A stretch of DNA of 64,000 nt from Bacillus methanolicus PB1 (GCF_000262755.1 NZ_AFEU01000003.1:806001-870000), one strand, 5' to 3'. Shown: positions 9,178-18,155, counted from the stretch's first letter. Notes: a model not told the origin generated them from the letters alone. Numbers and translations: made by a program.

Positions 9178-10374
9178 CTATCTCACCATCATCGTCAAGT
9201 TTCCGGCGGCAATGATAACGGTGACGCTTAAAAAAAACATAAGCGATATGATTGCCAATGCGGCAAATACATAAACGACACTCTTGCTGATAACATCAAG
9301 GCATGCGATAACCGGACCGCCGCCAAGCGGCTGTAAGATCGCCGCAGCAAATTTGTATATAAAGGCAATCATCAATATTTTGAGTGCCGGAAACGCAGCA
9401 ATTAACAGTAAAATGACGACTCCTGCTATTCCCACTGTATTTTTTAAAAGAACAGACGCACTGATGACTGTATCTGTTGCGTCGGTGAATGCTTGTCCAA
9501 TAACCGGAATAAAATTCCCCGTAAGAAACTTCGCCGTTCTAATCGTTACTCCGTCCGTAATCGCGGTTGAAGCCCCCTGGACAGATATTACACCCAGAAA
9601 GACTGTTAAAAATAAACCAAGCAAGCCAATGCTCCAATTCCTGAGCAATTGGGCAAGCTGTGTGACTTTGTAATGCTCGGTCAGTATACTGACAATGCTT
9701 AACAATGCTGATAAAAATAAAAGCGGGAGAACAATGTTTTGAATAATAAGTCCGCTCGTGTTCATTAAAAAAAGAATAACCGGGTGGAAAAAAGCTGCGG
9801 AAATTACTCCGCCTGATGAAGCAATCAGCGCGAGCAAGAGCGGTATCAGGGCAAAGATAAAGTGAATCATTGATCCAATTGCTTCTTTTGAGTAAGTTAT
9901 CGCAACGTGAAAACTATTTAATGCAATAATGATCAGCACGATAAAAACGATAGAATAAGCAACTTTGCTGACTGTGCTGTTTTCAAATGAATTTTGCAAA
10001 GACTGCAAAAACATGCTGAATATCGTCAGCAAAATCAGAGAACCTAGCAGTTTTCCATTCACGATAAATTCATGAAAAACAAATTTCACAATCCCGGTAA
10101 TCCATTGTTCAAAAGAGAATTTTTTTTCTCCTTTTATAAAATCATACAAACTGCCTTTTTGGCTTTCCGGTAAAAACCCGCCATACTGGCGAAGAATGTC
10201 TTCCCAAAATCCCTTCAATTCATCAATATTTAAATTTTCCAGCTGTGAATCGACAAGCATTTCTGCATCAGTGAATTCTCCGGTTTCAGCTTGTCCCGGA
10301 GAGGCTTGTACAACCGGGACGATCAAAAAAAAGAAAGGTATTACAATGGATAAAACATGCAAGATCCGCTTCAT
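9178..10374 (-). CDS. spoIIIAE: Stage III sporulation protein SpoIIIAE
   Basis: The largest membrane component of the SpoIIIA complex, 398 residues. It has an N-terminal signal-like segment (ILHVLSIVIPFFFLIVPVVQA), an acidic extracellular stretch with the conserved QYGGFLPESQKGS region, and at least six hydrophobic helices in the second half including the GGGVISAAFFHPVI-type region (GGVISAAFFHPVILFL). It is thought to form part of the membrane export platform. The gap to spoIIIAD is 36 bp. Confidence 0.95.
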   Translation of the reverse strand: MKRILHVLSIVIPFFFLIVPVVQASPGQAETGEFTDAEMLVDSQLENLNIDELKGFWEDILRQYGGFLPESQKGSLYDFIKGEKKFSFEQWITGIVKFVFHEFIVNGKLLGSLILLTIFSMFLQSLQNSFENSTVSKVAYSIVFIVLIIIALNSFHVAITYSKEAIGSMIHFIFALIPLLLALIASSGGVISAAFFHPVILFLMNTSGLIIQNIVLPLLFLSALLSIVSILTEHYKVTQLAQLLRNWSIGLLGLFLTVFLGVISVQGASTAITDGVTIRTAKFLTGNFIPVIGQAFTDATDTVISASVLLKNTVGIAGVVILLLIAAFPALKILMIAFIYKFAAAILQPLGGGPVIACLDVISKSVVYVFAALAIISLMFFLSVTVIIAAGNLTMMVR

Positions 10375-10410
10375 TATTACACCTCTTCCATAGAAGGAAA
10401 ATTGCTGTGA

Positions 10411-10800
10411 CTAATTCGGAACCATTTGAATGATTGTTTCAATCAAAACCGTTAAGATTGGAATTGCCATAGCTAGAATGAGGATTTTACCTGCGAGTTC
10501 AATTTTTGAAGCAATGGCGCCCTGGCCGGCATCCTTCGAAATCTGAGCGGCAAATTCGGCAATATATGCAATTCCAATGATTTTCAAGATTGTTTCAACA
10601 TAGATAAGATTGACATTTGCATTGACAGCAATTTTTTCAATCATATGGATAATTTCATTAATCTTATCGACCAGAAATAAAAAAATCGTGCATCCGACAA
10701 AAACAATTAATAAAAAAGCAAAGTTTGGTTTCTGTTCTTTTACGATTAGAGCAAGGAAAGTGGCGATGAGCGCAATTCCTGCTATTTTGATGATTTCAAT
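10411..10800 (-). CDS. spoIIIAD: Stage III sporulation protein SpoIIIAD, apparent AUU start
   Basis: A small polytopic membrane protein of the SpoIIIA complex. The C-terminal half (from the ATG at 10644, MIEKIAVNANVNLIYVETI) is unmistakable. The reading frame is open and homologous upstream to 10800 (EIIKIAGIALIATFLALIV, KEQKPNFAFLLIVFVGC), giving 129 residues against about 133 in B. subtilis. No ATG, GTG or TTG lies in frame between the upstream TAA and 10644. An AAGGGGGG ribosome binding site sits 7 nt before an ATT at 10798-10800, exactly at the family start. I infer AUU initiation; the alternative is a sequencing error. Confidence 0.9.
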   Translation of the reverse strand: MEIIKIAGIALIATFLALIVKEQKPNFAFLLIVFVGCTIFLFLVDKINEIIHMIEKIAVNANVNLIYVETILKIIGIAYIAEFAAQISKDAGQGAIASKIELAGKILILAMAIPILTVLIETIIQMVPN

Positions 10801-10814
10801 GGGAGAGCCCCCCT

Positions 10815-11021
10815 TTACCCCTGAAATAAGAATACTGATTTAATCTTTTGAAAAAGATCATCGACGATCGATGCAACCATGAACAAAATATAAATAAAAC
10901 CAAAAAGTGTAACCCATTGGGCATATTCTTTTTTCCCAACTTGGTCAAGAATTGTATGCAAAAAGGCAACAACAATTCCAACACCGGCAATTTTAAATAT
11001 TACATCCACCTCTAAACCCAT
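10815..11021 (-). CDS. spoIIIAC: Stage III sporulation protein SpoIIIAC
   Basis: A 68-residue protein with two hydrophobic helices (residues 8-24 and 37-55). The conserved VDVIFKIAGVGIVVAFLHTIL and the QVGKKEYAQWVTL loop identify it. It is a partner of SpoIIIAD in the channel's membrane platform. A GGAGGAG ribosome binding site precedes the ATG, and the stop lies 14 bp before the proposed spoIIIAD start. An overlapping ORF in another frame on the same strand is a shadow. Confidence 0.96.
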   Translation of the reverse strand: MGLEVDVIFKIAGVGIVVAFLHTILDQVGKKEYAQWVTLFGFIYILFMVASIVDDLFQKIKSVFLFQG

Positions 11022-11039
11022 CGTTTCTCCTCCTAAACG

Positions 11040-11555
11040 CTACATAAGCAAAATGATTAATAATAATCCGGACAAAAATCCGAGACTTTTGACCATTTTC
11101 TCGTATTTTGCCTGTTTATCCCTGGCATCTCCTTCTTCCCGTTCCAAATGGGAAAGAGCCAGCTGGATTTGTTTTTGCTGGGACACGCGGTCATGGCGGC
11201 CGAGCGTTTCGCCAAATTGTTTCATAATTTCAAATTCACCTTGTTTAAAAGCTGTAAATTTCCATATTTCCGCCATGCTTTCTTCCCATGCCTCTTTTAC
11301 AGTTGTTTCTGAATTTGTCAACCGGTTTGCAAAGGATTCGAACAACCATGATACAGGCTTAGAGAGCTGTTGAGCTAATCGCCTGGCAGCTTCATGAAGC
11401 GGAGTATGCCCGAACATGATTTCCGCTTCCAATGATTGAAGAGCTGATTTTAGTTGCCTCAGCTGCCGTGGCCTTTCGCTTAAATGCCTTGATGCTTCAA
11501 AACCAGTCCAAGTAGTTGCAACAATAATCAATAGAGCCCCGATTATTTTCATCAT
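11040..11555 (-). CDS. spoIIIAB: Stage III sporulation protein SpoIIIAB
   Basis: A 171-residue protein related to type II secretion GspF-like proteins. It has an N-terminal transmembrane helix (IGALLIIVATTWTGFEA), a helical soluble body with LRQLKSALQSLEAEI and a C-terminal transmembrane helix (SLGFLSGLLLIILLM). It is proposed to link the SpoIIIAA ATPase to the membrane. It follows spoIIIAA without a gap. Confidence 0.96.
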   Translation of the reverse strand: MMKIIGALLIIVATTWTGFEASRHLSERPRQLRQLKSALQSLEAEIMFGHTPLHEAARRLAQQLSKPVSWLFESFANRLTNSETTVKEAWEESMAEIWKFTAFKQGEFEIMKQFGETLGRHDRVSQQKQIQLALSHLEREEGDARDKQAKYEKMVKSLGFLSGLLLIILLM

Positions 11556-12479
11556 CTAAGTCACTCTCACTTTTGAAGTAATCTCTTTACCGTTTCCGTC
11601 TTTAATGAAAGTCACTGTTCCCGGACCATCTTTGCGGCTTAATTCAATAAACCGCTGAAAAATCGGCTGTTCAAGAATGTTTTTTAAGGAAGGGCGCTTT
11701 CTAACTTCCTCTAGGGAACTGCCATGTGTAGTCATAATCAGTTTTATCCCTGCATTGACAGCTTCCATAATGGCAAGGGCATCTTCCTCCCGCCCAATTT
11801 CGTCAACAACGAGAACATCCGGACTCATCGAACGGATCATCATCATCATTCCTTCTGCCTTAGGGCATGCATCAAGAACATCGATTCTGTTTCCAAATGT
11901 AAGCTGAGGTATGCCTTTTACACATCCGGCAATTTCTGAACGTTCATCCACAATTCCAACTTTGGATGCCCCGAACCCAAGGTCTTCATTTCCGGTTGAA
12001 ATAATTCTTGCAATATCTCGAAGGAGGGTTGTTTTTCCTGTCTGCGGCGGACCAATAATCATTGTATGAAGCCAGCCATCATGAAATAAGAATGGAACGA
12101 GGCAATCCGCAATTCCTATTCTTTCCCGGGCAATCCGGATATTAAAGGATGAAATATCTCTGATCGCTTTCACTTTGCTATTTTCAAGAATGACTTTTCC
12201 GGCAAGGCCGACACGGTGTCCGCCGGAGATTGTAATATATCCCCTTTTCAATTCTTCTTCAAGCGTGTAAATTGAATAGCCGCTAATTTTATTCAAAAGC
12301 TGAAGCGCATCTTCCGGTTGAACAGTGTATGGCAAAAACATGTGGGTTCCTTTCATTGTTACTTCTAATGGTCTGTTAATGCGGACGCGGATTTCTTCTA
12401 TTTCTTTTTGTCGAAAAGAAGGGATTTGTTCGAGTCTTTCTGAAATTGATTTCGGCAAAAAGTGAATAACAGTTTCCAA
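11556..12479 (-). CDS. spoIIIAA: Stage III sporulation protein SpoIIIAA, secretion-type ATPase
   Basis: A 307-residue cytoplasmic ATPase related to type II/IV secretion ATPases and the only NTPase of the SpoIIIA channel. Walker A is GPPQTGKTTLLRDIAR near residues 145-160. Walker B is DVLVVDEIGREED, and the switch region is MTTHGSS. Translation starts at TTG (12479) 7 nt after GGAGGAGGAG. It is the first gene of the eight-gene operon behind a sigma-E-type promoter at 12554-12581. Confidence 0.96.
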   Translation of the reverse strand: METVIHFLPKSISERLEQIPSFRQKEIEEIRVRINRPLEVTMKGTHMFLPYTVQPEDALQLLNKISGYSIYTLEEELKRGYITISGGHRVGLAGKVILENSKVKAIRDISSFNIRIARERIGIADCLVPFLFHDGWLHTMIIGPPQTGKTTLLRDIARIISTGNEDLGFGASKVGIVDERSEIAGCVKGIPQLTFGNRIDVLDACPKAEGMMMMIRSMSPDVLVVDEIGREEDALAIMEAVNAGIKLIMTTHGSSLEEVRKRPSLKNILEQPIFQRFIELSRKDGPGTVTFIKDGNGKEITSKVRVT

Positions 12480-12553
12480 ATTTGACTCCTCCTCCCGAAA
12501 TAAATTGTCTCCGCTATTGTTTTCAGGCTCGAAAGTGTACTCTTACTAATTAA

Positions 12554-12581
12554 AATGTATGCCTGCTTGGCCGCATTATGA
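12554..12581 (-). promoter_or_regulatory. Sigma-E-type promoter of the spoIIIA operon
   Basis: On the minus strand, TCATAAT (12575-12581) is followed after 13 bp by CATACATT (12554-12561). This fits the mother-cell sigma-E pattern (-10 CATACA-T, -35 ATA-rich) and known control of spoIIIA. It lies about 75 bp before the TTG start of spoIIIAA. Confidence 0.72.
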
Positions 12582-12698
12582 CTTTTAATAAATGAAAGCA
12601 TGTCCATGAATTTGGCGCGGAAATTAAACGAATGAATCAAACTCCAAAGCCGTACATTTTATGGAAGGAAATGTTTAATGGGATGAGGTGGAAAGAAG

Positions 12699-13367
12699 GT
12701 GCATTATCATCAGCCAGTTTATCGGGGAACCGGCCAACGAAATGATAAAAATATTTTGAAAGTAATTGGAGAAGGAAGCATTTCTGCCCGGCCTGACAGA
12801 GCAACTGTGATTCTTGGTGCAACAACAGAAGATCAGGATTTGGCAAAAGCTCAATCTGAAAATGCAGAAGCTATTTCAAACATTATCGGTTCGGTCCTTG
12901 AAATAGGTATACCAAGAGAGAATATTCAAACTTTTGATTATAGGGCTGAACCACAATATCGTTATGAAGACGGAAAACAAATTTTTATAGGCTACAAGGT
13001 TACCCATTTATTGAAAATAACGATTGACCAAGTGGATCAAGTGGGAAGGTTAGTGGATACTGCGGTGAAAAACGGGGCTAACACGGTTAATAATATTGAT
13101 TTTTCGGTATCAGACCCAGTACTTTACTATAACAAGGCATTAGCAAACGCAGTACAAGACACCTTGTTAAAAGCACAAACAATCGCCGGTTCTCTAGGAG
13201 TAACCCTTATCAAAACTCCAAGGCAAGTGATTGAAGAAAGCCAAGCGCCAAAACCGATTCCTTTTTTTACAACAACTATGGTAAAAGGGGAATCAACTGT
13301 TCCAATTGAAGCAGGCAAGTTAACGATCTCCGCTGTTGTTCGCGCTGAATATCAATACTATTATTAA
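12699..13367 (+). CDS. SIMPL-domain (DUF541) protein
   Basis: A 222-residue protein whose whole length after residue 15 is a SIMPL/DUF541 domain: ILKVIGEGSISARPDRATVIL, the ENAEAISNIIGSVLEIGIPRENIQT helix-loop (in parts) and YKVTHLLKITIDQVDQVG. There is no signal peptide or membrane segment, unlike many periplasmic DUF541 proteins. The GTG start at 12699 has GAGGTGG upstream. It is divergent from spoIIIAA, in the position where B. subtilis carries yqhV. The function is unknown; oxidative-stress or signalling roles are only suggested for the family. Confidence 0.88.
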   Translation: MHYHQPVYRGTGQRNDKNILKVIGEGSISARPDRATVILGATTEDQDLAKAQSENAEAISNIIGSVLEIGIPRENIQTFDYRAEPQYRYEDGKQIFIGYKVTHLLKITIDQVDQVGRLVDTAVKNGANTVNNIDFSVSDPVLYYNKALANAVQDTLLKAQTIAGSLGVTLIKTPRQVIEESQAPKPIPFFTTTMVKGESTVPIEAGKLTISAVVRAEYQYYY

Positions 13368-13409
13368 ATGGACGTAGAATGAAGAGAGAAATTTTTCTGC
13401 AATAAAGTG

Positions 13410-13453
13410 AGGCTGTCTCAAAAGCCTAAGGATCAGCCCTTATGAGACAGCCT
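13410..13453. repeat. Palindrome with GGCTGTCTCA arms
   Basis: Perfect 11-bp inverted arms AGGCTGTCTCA (13410-13420) and TGAGACAGCCT (13443-13453) enclose AAAGCCTAAGGATCAGCCCTTA. The arms resemble the outer arms of the 4608 and 42121 palindromes (GGCTGACTCATAAG) and the terminal repeats seen on some insertion sequences, but the core is absent. It lies 43 bp after the SIMPL gene and could act as its 3-prime hairpin. The surrounding 378-bp gap (13368-13745) otherwise holds only the short ORF listed next. Confidence 0.7.
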
Positions 13454-13590
13454 TGTCATCTCTAAAATATAAAGCCGCTGTTGCCGCCGATCAATATGGA
13501 GTTTCAAAACCTGCTCCACCAGGTGGGTGTCCGCAAAAACGTTCGCAGCGTCCTCAAGACCAAATGGGAGGCATGCCGTTCCGGTTTTGA
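13453..13590 (+). pseudogene. Short Pro/Gly-rich ORF, possible gene remnant
   Basis: An open frame of 45 codons from a TTG inside the palindrome arm to a TGA. The peptide has a C-terminal half rich in Pro, Gly, Gln and Arg (YGVSKPAPPGGCPQKRSQRP then QDQMGGMPFRF). The composition looks protein-like rather than random, but there is no ribosome binding site and the start coincides with the end of the palindrome. It may be the 3-prime end of a gene truncated by the repeat. I do not recognise it. Confidence 0.3.
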
Positions 13591-13745
13591 TGTAGGACTC
13601 CCTTTAATAAATCAAAGGTTGTAACTTCATACACTAACGAACAACTCAGCCTTAAGTATTATATATTTTACAGGGTGACTTGCAGATTTGCAAGTGATAA
13701 AGAATGATTTTAAATCCTTTCACTGGCCGGAATTTCTTTATTTTA

Positions 13746-14303
13746 CTAAGCCCGTGAAACGTATGAGCCATCTTCTGTATTGATGATAAGACGGTCGCCT
13801 TGGTTTACAAAGAACGGAACTTGAACAACTAAACCTGTTTCAAGAGTTGCAGGTTTTGAACCGCCTGAAGCAGTATCACCTTTAATGCCTGGCTCTGTTG
13901 CTATTACTTCAAGTTCAACAGTGTTTGGCAATTCAATTCCGAGTGTCTCTCCTTGGAACATCATAATGTATACTTCCATATTTTCTTTCAAAAACTTTAA
14001 TTCATGTTCAATTGAAGAAGCAGGCAATTCAATTTGCTCGTATGTTTCATTATCCATGAACACATGCTGGTCGCCGTTTGCATAGAGGTATTGCATTTTG
14101 CGGTTATCGATCTGTGCACGCTCTACTTTTTCACCGGCACGGAATGTTTTTTCTTGAATTGCACCTGTACGAAGGTTGCGAAGTTTTGAACGTACAAATG
14201 CAGCACCTTTTCCCGGTTTGACGTGTTGAAACTCAAGAACACGCCAAATTCCCCCGTCTACTTCAATTGTTAATCCTGTACGAAAATCGTTAACAGAAAT
14301 CAT
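13746..14303 (-). CDS. efp: Translation elongation factor P
   Basis: EF-P binds between the P and E sites and rescues ribosomes stalled on polyproline. At 185 residues it has the standard KOW, OB and C-terminal domains: [16 protein letters not shown] at the start, the tip loop [11 protein letters not shown] with modifiable Lys32, and the family signature near [26 protein letters not shown] precedes the ATG. It lies just downstream of the prolidase gene, as in B. subtilis. Confidence 0.98.
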   Translation of the reverse strand: MISVNDFRTGLTIEVDGGIWRVLEFQHVKPGKGAAFVRSKLRNLRTGAIQEKTFRAGEKVERAQIDNRKMQYLYANGDQHVFMDNETYEQIELPASSIEHELKFLKENMEVYIMMFQGETLGIELPNTVELEVIATEPGIKGDTASGGSKPATLETGLVVQVPFFVNQGDRLIINTEDGSYVSRA

Positions 14304-14329
14304 ATTAAGTTTCCTCCTAATACATACGT

Positions 14330-15391
14330 TTAAAGAATAATCAGCTCTTTAGTTGAGTGAGTCAGCGTTTCATTATGATCCTTTGTTATTAATGTGTCGT
14401 CTTCAATGCGAACACCGCCGAGGCCAGGTATGTATATTCCCGGTTCCACGGTTACGACCATTCCCGGTTCTAATACAATATCGGACTTGATGGATAATGC
14501 AGGGCCTTCATGAACTTCCAACCCAATGCCGTGGCCTGTCGAATGCCCGAAGTATTCTCCATAACCTTTTTCGGCAATAAAGTTTCTTGTTAAAGCATCC
14601 GCTTCTTTTCCGGTCATGCCGGGCTTTATTCCTGCCATTCCCCGTAATTGGGCCTCCAACACAATATCGTAAATTTCTTTCAGTTTCTCATCAGGTTTTC
14701 CGACAGAAACAGTCCTGGTGATATCAGAAACATATCCTTTATAATATGCTCCAAAATCAAGCGTAACAAAATCACCGGATTCAATTATTTTTTCACTGGC
14801 CACCCCGTGAGGCAGTGCAGAACGATAACCCGATGCGACGATAATATCAAAGGATGATGATGTTGCGCCGGCTTTTCTCATAAAGAACTCGAGTTCATTC
14901 GAAACCTCCAATTCAGTAACCCCTGGACGAATAAACTCTAATATATGTTTAAAAGCGGCATCAGCAATGTCCGCTGCTTCCTTTAATATCTTAATCTCTG
15001 ATTCCGTCTTAATCAAGCGCAACTTTTCAACAACACTTGAGACAGGCACAAGTTCCGCTCCAACAGCTTTTTCATATGCTTTAAATGATGAATATGATAA
15101 GTGATCCTGTTCGAATCCAAGTTTTTTTATCCCCAATTTCTTTACTTGCTCTGCCACTTCGTCAGGGATGGATCCTTTATGCTGAACAATTTCATAGCCT
15201 TCACATTGTTTTGCTGCCTGTTCAGTGTAACGGAAATCTGTAATAAATTGTGCATTTTCTATACCGATTAAAACAACACCGGCACTCCCTGTAAAATTTG
15301 TCATGTAACGGCGATTATATGAACTTGTAATGAGTATTCCATCAATTCCTAGATTTTCAAAGCCCGAGCGCAATTTTTCAATTTTTTTCAT
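14330..15391 (-). CDS. papA: Xaa-Pro aminopeptidase (M24B family), YqhT
   Basis: A 353-residue pita-bread metallopeptidase that removes N-terminal residues before proline. An N-terminal creatinase-like domain precedes the catalytic domain, whose metal ligands are visible in [17 protein letters not shown] (two Asp), [12 protein letters not shown] (His), [10 protein letters not shown] (Glu) and GVRIEDD (Glu). Both the start and the RBS (GGAGAGAGGATCAT) lie within the end of aroQ. The symbol follows B. subtilis PapA/YqhT. Confidence 0.93.
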   Translation of the reverse strand: MKKIEKLRSGFENLGIDGILITSSYNRRYMTNFTGSAGVVLIGIENAQFITDFRYTEQAAKQCEGYEIVQHKGSIPDEVAEQVKKLGIKKLGFEQDHLSYSSFKAYEKAVGAELVPVSSVVEKLRLIKTESEIKILKEAADIADAAFKHILEFIRPGVTELEVSNELEFFMRKAGATSSSFDIIVASGYRSALPHGVASEKIIESGDFVTLDFGAYYKGYVSDITRTVSVGKPDEKLKEIYDIVLEAQLRGMAGIKPGMTGKEADALTRNFIAEKGYGEYFGHSTGHGIGLEVHEGPALSIKSDIVLEPGMVVTVEPGIYIPGLGGVRIEDDTLITKDHNETLTHSTKELIIL

Positions 15392-15839
15392 ATGATCCTC
15401 TCTCCTTCGCTAGTTCCAAAAGGGCTTCAAAGGCCAATTCATAGCCCTTTAATCCCAACCCAACAATCTGTCCCTTTGTCACAGGGGCCGTAACCGATAC
15501 ATGACGAAACGACTCACGCGCATGAATATTTGAAATATGTACTTCAATGACCGGCACTGATATCCCTGCAATTGCATCACGAATTGCATAACTGTAATGT
15601 GTATATGCACCGGGGTTAAAAATAATTCCATCATAGTTGTCATCGTTCGCCTGATGAAGTCTGTCAATCAGTTTTCCTTCATGATTCGATTGAAAACAAG
15701 AAATTTCCACTCTATGCTGTTCCCCTAACTTCTTCATACGTGTTTCAAGATCTCTCAGTGTTTGTTCACCGTAAATCCCAGGTTCCCTTTTTCCGAGCAA
15801 ATTTAGATTTGGTCCATTTAGTAACAAAATTTTCTTCAT
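15378..15839 (-). CDS. aroQ: 3-dehydroquinate dehydratase, type II
   Basis: Converts 3-dehydroquinate to 3-dehydroshikimate in the shikimate pathway. At 153 residues it has the normal type II size. Conserved elements are LLNGPNLNLLGKREPGIYG with the catalytic Tyr, FQSNHEGKLID, FNPGAYTHYSYAIRDA and EVHISNIHARE. The stop overlaps the start of the prolidase gene by 14 bp. A second shikimate enzyme, aroK, lies at 31027. Confidence 0.97.
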   Translation of the reverse strand: MKKILLLNGPNLNLLGKREPGIYGEQTLRDLETRMKKLGEQHRVEISCFQSNHEGKLIDRLHQANDDNYDGIIFNPGAYTHYSYAIRDAIAGISVPVIEVHISNIHARESFRHVSVTAPVTKGQIVGLGLKGYELAFEALLELAKERGSYEKN

Positions 15840-15928
15840 ATTTCAGCTCCTGCACATATCGTAAAAAAATAGAATGTTCAATAAAAACATTCTATCATAT
15901 ATATTTCGCATTTAACTAGATGGAACAA

Positions 15929-16444
15929 TTAAGAGGAATTTTCGGCTTGGTCCTCTACGCGGTTTTGCACTTCATTTTCTTCATATGATATTGAATAACC
16001 GACAAATACACCAAAAAGAATGTAGAAACATACTGAAGTAATAACCGTATCGCGTTTTAGCTCACCAAATGAACTGATTCCTGGGAATATCGGGTTTAAA
16101 ACAAAGAACACAAGCAAAAATAATATGATTCCATAGACGGCTCCGGCCCAAATGCTTTTAAATTTTCTTAATGCAGCATAGTATATAAGAGCTGCACCGA
16201 TAGAAACAATTCCGATCAAAATAATGGAAATCACCGTTCCAAGCCATCCCTTTTTCCAATTGCCGTTTACCCATGGATCCAAAATAACGTTTGGATGAAT
16301 TTCTGTAAAATTAAAAACGTAAGCAAGATAAGCGATCGAACTCATTAAAATCCCGCCAATCAGCCCGGTCCAAACAACCATTGCTATAAATGACATCGGT
16401 TTTTCCCGCTGATCGTGTTCGGACTTATTTTGATTGTCTGCCAT
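15929..16444 (-). CDS. yqhR: YqhR-like four-helix membrane protein
   Basis: A 171-residue membrane protein with four predicted helices: about residues 20-42, 68-90, 99-118 and 130-150. The N-terminus is hydrophilic (MADNQNKSEHDQREKPM) and the C-terminus acidic. The ATG at 16444 has GGAGGTG 6 nt upstream; the ATG at 16459 overlaps that site. Synteny with B. subtilis (yqhS-yqhR-yqhQ) supports the name. The molecular function is unknown. It is divergent from yqhQ. Confidence 0.88.
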   Translation of the reverse strand: MADNQNKSEHDQREKPMSFIAMVVWTGLIGGILMSSIAYLAYVFNFTEIHPNVILDPWVNGNWKKGWLGTVISIILIGIVSIGAALIYYAALRKFKSIWAGAVYGIILFLLVFFVLNPIFPGISSFGELKRDTVITSVCFYILFGVFVGYSISYEENEVQNRVEDQAENSS

Positions 16445-16635
16445 AAAGAACACCTCCATTTTTTATTATGTCCCGAGGAAAAAGTTCCTTGCACCGTGAA
16501 TGTAAAACCATTAGATTATCTGTCCGTTCTAGAGATTTTAGTCATTTTTTAGTAGAATAAAAATTAGTACATACAGCTTTTAGAATTTCATTACTGTTTT
16601 GTGCAAGTTTATCGTATAGGTTGGTGTTGACATAC

Positions 16636-17580
16636 ATGTCTCAAAAACAGAAGCCGCTTTACGGCGGGCAAGCAGTTGTCGAAGGAGTTATGTTTGGGGG
16701 TAAACATCATTACGTAACTGCAATTAGAAGAAAAGATCAATCAATCGAATATTTCCGACTGCCCCGAAAATCAAATCGAGCTCTTACATTTTTGAAAAAA
16801 ATTCCGTTTATCCGCGGGATTGTTGCGATAATTGAAGCGAGTGCAAACGGTTCAAAGCATTTAAATTTTTCAACGGAAAGATATGACGTAGATCCGGAAA
16901 ACGATTATCTTATTAAAGAACAAAAGACATCTAAACTAACAATGATTCTTGGAGTCGCCGCTATCGGAGTAATTTCCTTTTTGTTCGGAAAATTTCTGTT
17001 TACATTAATTCCGGTTTTTTTAGCAGAGCTTACAAGGCCGATTTTTTCAAGCGATTTCGCGCAAATTCTAGTTGAAGGTTTTTTTAAACTGTTGCTCCTC
17101 TTGCCCTATATTTATTTTGTGTCTTTGACCCCAATTATTAAAAGAGTGTTTCAATATCATGGTGCAGAGCATAAAGTAATTAATACCTATGAAAACGGAA
17201 AAGAGCTTACAGTTAAAAATGTGCAAGCCCATTCTCGTCTTCATTACCGGTGTGGAAGCAGTTTTATTTTGTTTACAGTGATTATCGGCGTTTTTGTTTA
17301 TATGCTCGTTCCAACGGAGCCTTTATGGGTAAGGGTAATCAATCGCCTGGCATTAATCCCTGTCGTACTCGGTATTTCATTTGAAGTACTGCAGCTGACA
17401 AATAAGCTCCGCAACGTTCCGGTATTAAAGTATCTAGGTCTCCCCGGGTTATGGCTTCAACTGTTGACAACCAAAGAACCGAAAGATGAGCAAGTGGAAG
17501 TGGCAATTCTTTCGTTTAAAGAGCTCTTAAGAATGGAAAAAGAAACAAATGAACTATTAAAATCGGAGGAAATTGTGTAA
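16636..17580 (+). CDS. yqhQ: DUF1385 membrane protein YqhQ
   Basis: A DUF1385 protein of about 314 residues. The family block KPLYGGQAVVEGVMFGGKHH is at the N-terminus, and the metalloprotease-like FQYHGAEHKVINTYENG plus HSRLHYRCGSSFILF lie in the middle. Three or more hydrophobic helices are at about 105-125, 145-165 and 215-260. Start choice is uncertain: ATG 16636 matches homologues, while TTG 16627 is better spaced from TATAGG. It is transcribed with yqhP. Confidence 0.9.
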   Translation: MSQKQKPLYGGQAVVEGVMFGGKHHYVTAIRRKDQSIEYFRLPRKSNRALTFLKKIPFIRGIVAIIEASANGSKHLNFSTERYDVDPENDYLIKEQKTSKLTMILGVAAIGVISFLFGKFLFTLIPVFLAELTRPIFSSDFAQILVEGFFKLLLLLPYIYFVSLTPIIKRVFQYHGAEHKVINTYENGKELTVKNVQAHSRLHYRCGSSFILFTVIIGVFVYMLVPTEPLWVRVINRLALIPVVLGISFEVLQLTNKLRNVPVLKYLGLPGLWLQLLTTKEPKDEQVEVAILSFKELLRMEKETNELLKSEEIV

Positions 17581-17646
17581 AAGTATCGGACTGAAAGTTT
17601 AAAAAAGAGAAAAAATGCTCATCATGCTCTTAGGGAGGTGGCTTTC

Positions 17647-18030
17647 TTGAAAAATCGGACTGCAAATTTGGTTGTTACAGGTCTCATTATCCTTGCAAGT
17701 ATAGGCATCATTGAAAGTATGCTTGCAAATCCGGCCGGTTTTTTACAGAGAATAGCTGTCATTATTTTGATCGGTGGTATTGTTTTTTTTCTCGTCCGAC
17801 GCTTTTACCTATCGACCCCTGAGAAGCAAGAGCAGCGAGCATTTGTTAAAGCCGCAAAAAGATCTAAGAAAAGATTCACGCAAAAGAATGGCAAGCAAAC
17901 AAATCGTCGTTCAAATGTCGGCTCTCTTTCATCGTTTAAGAAACAAAGCAGGAACAAGAAAAAGTCAGCTGTCCATCTAACTGTTATTGAAGGCAAGAAG
18001 GGAAAAAAGAAAAATCGAGCCTCATTTTAG
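17647..18030 (+). CDS. yqhP: SA1362-type small membrane protein YqhP
   Basis: A 127-residue protein with two N-terminal hydrophobic helices (residues 5-22 and 32-52) and a very basic Lys/Arg/Asn-rich tail from residue 58. The TTG start at 17647 is preceded by GGGAGGTGG at good spacing. Position after yqhQ and topology match B. subtilis YqhP. Function unknown. Confidence 0.85.
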   Translation: MKNRTANLVVTGLIILASIGIIESMLANPAGFLQRIAVIILIGGIVFFLVRRFYLSTPEKQEQRAFVKAAKRSKKRFTQKNGKQTNRRSNVGSLSSFKKQSRNKKKSAVHLTVIEGKKGKKKNRASF

Positions 18031-18033
18031 ATT

Positions 18034-18096
18034 CACCCCTTAAAGCAGATGTTGAAAACCTCTTTTGGCAACACTGCATTAAGGGGTGACTTTTTC
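18034..18096 (+). terminator. Terminator of yqhQ-yqhP
   Basis: A long hairpin: CACCCCTTAA (18034-18043) pairs with TTAAGGGGTG (18079-18088), with nested GCAG/CTGC and TGTTG/CAACA pairs inside. It is followed by ACTTTTTCC. Confidence 0.8.
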
Positions 18097-18155
18097 CGTT
18101 CGATGTCTCATTTTGTCAGTCATGGTTAATCAAGAGCTTCTCTATTTTCTAATTT

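Noticed and set aside
10796-10990. Second frame on the minus strand overlapping spoIIIAC
   Set aside because: The other frame is the clear SpoIIIAC homologue with a good ribosome binding site.
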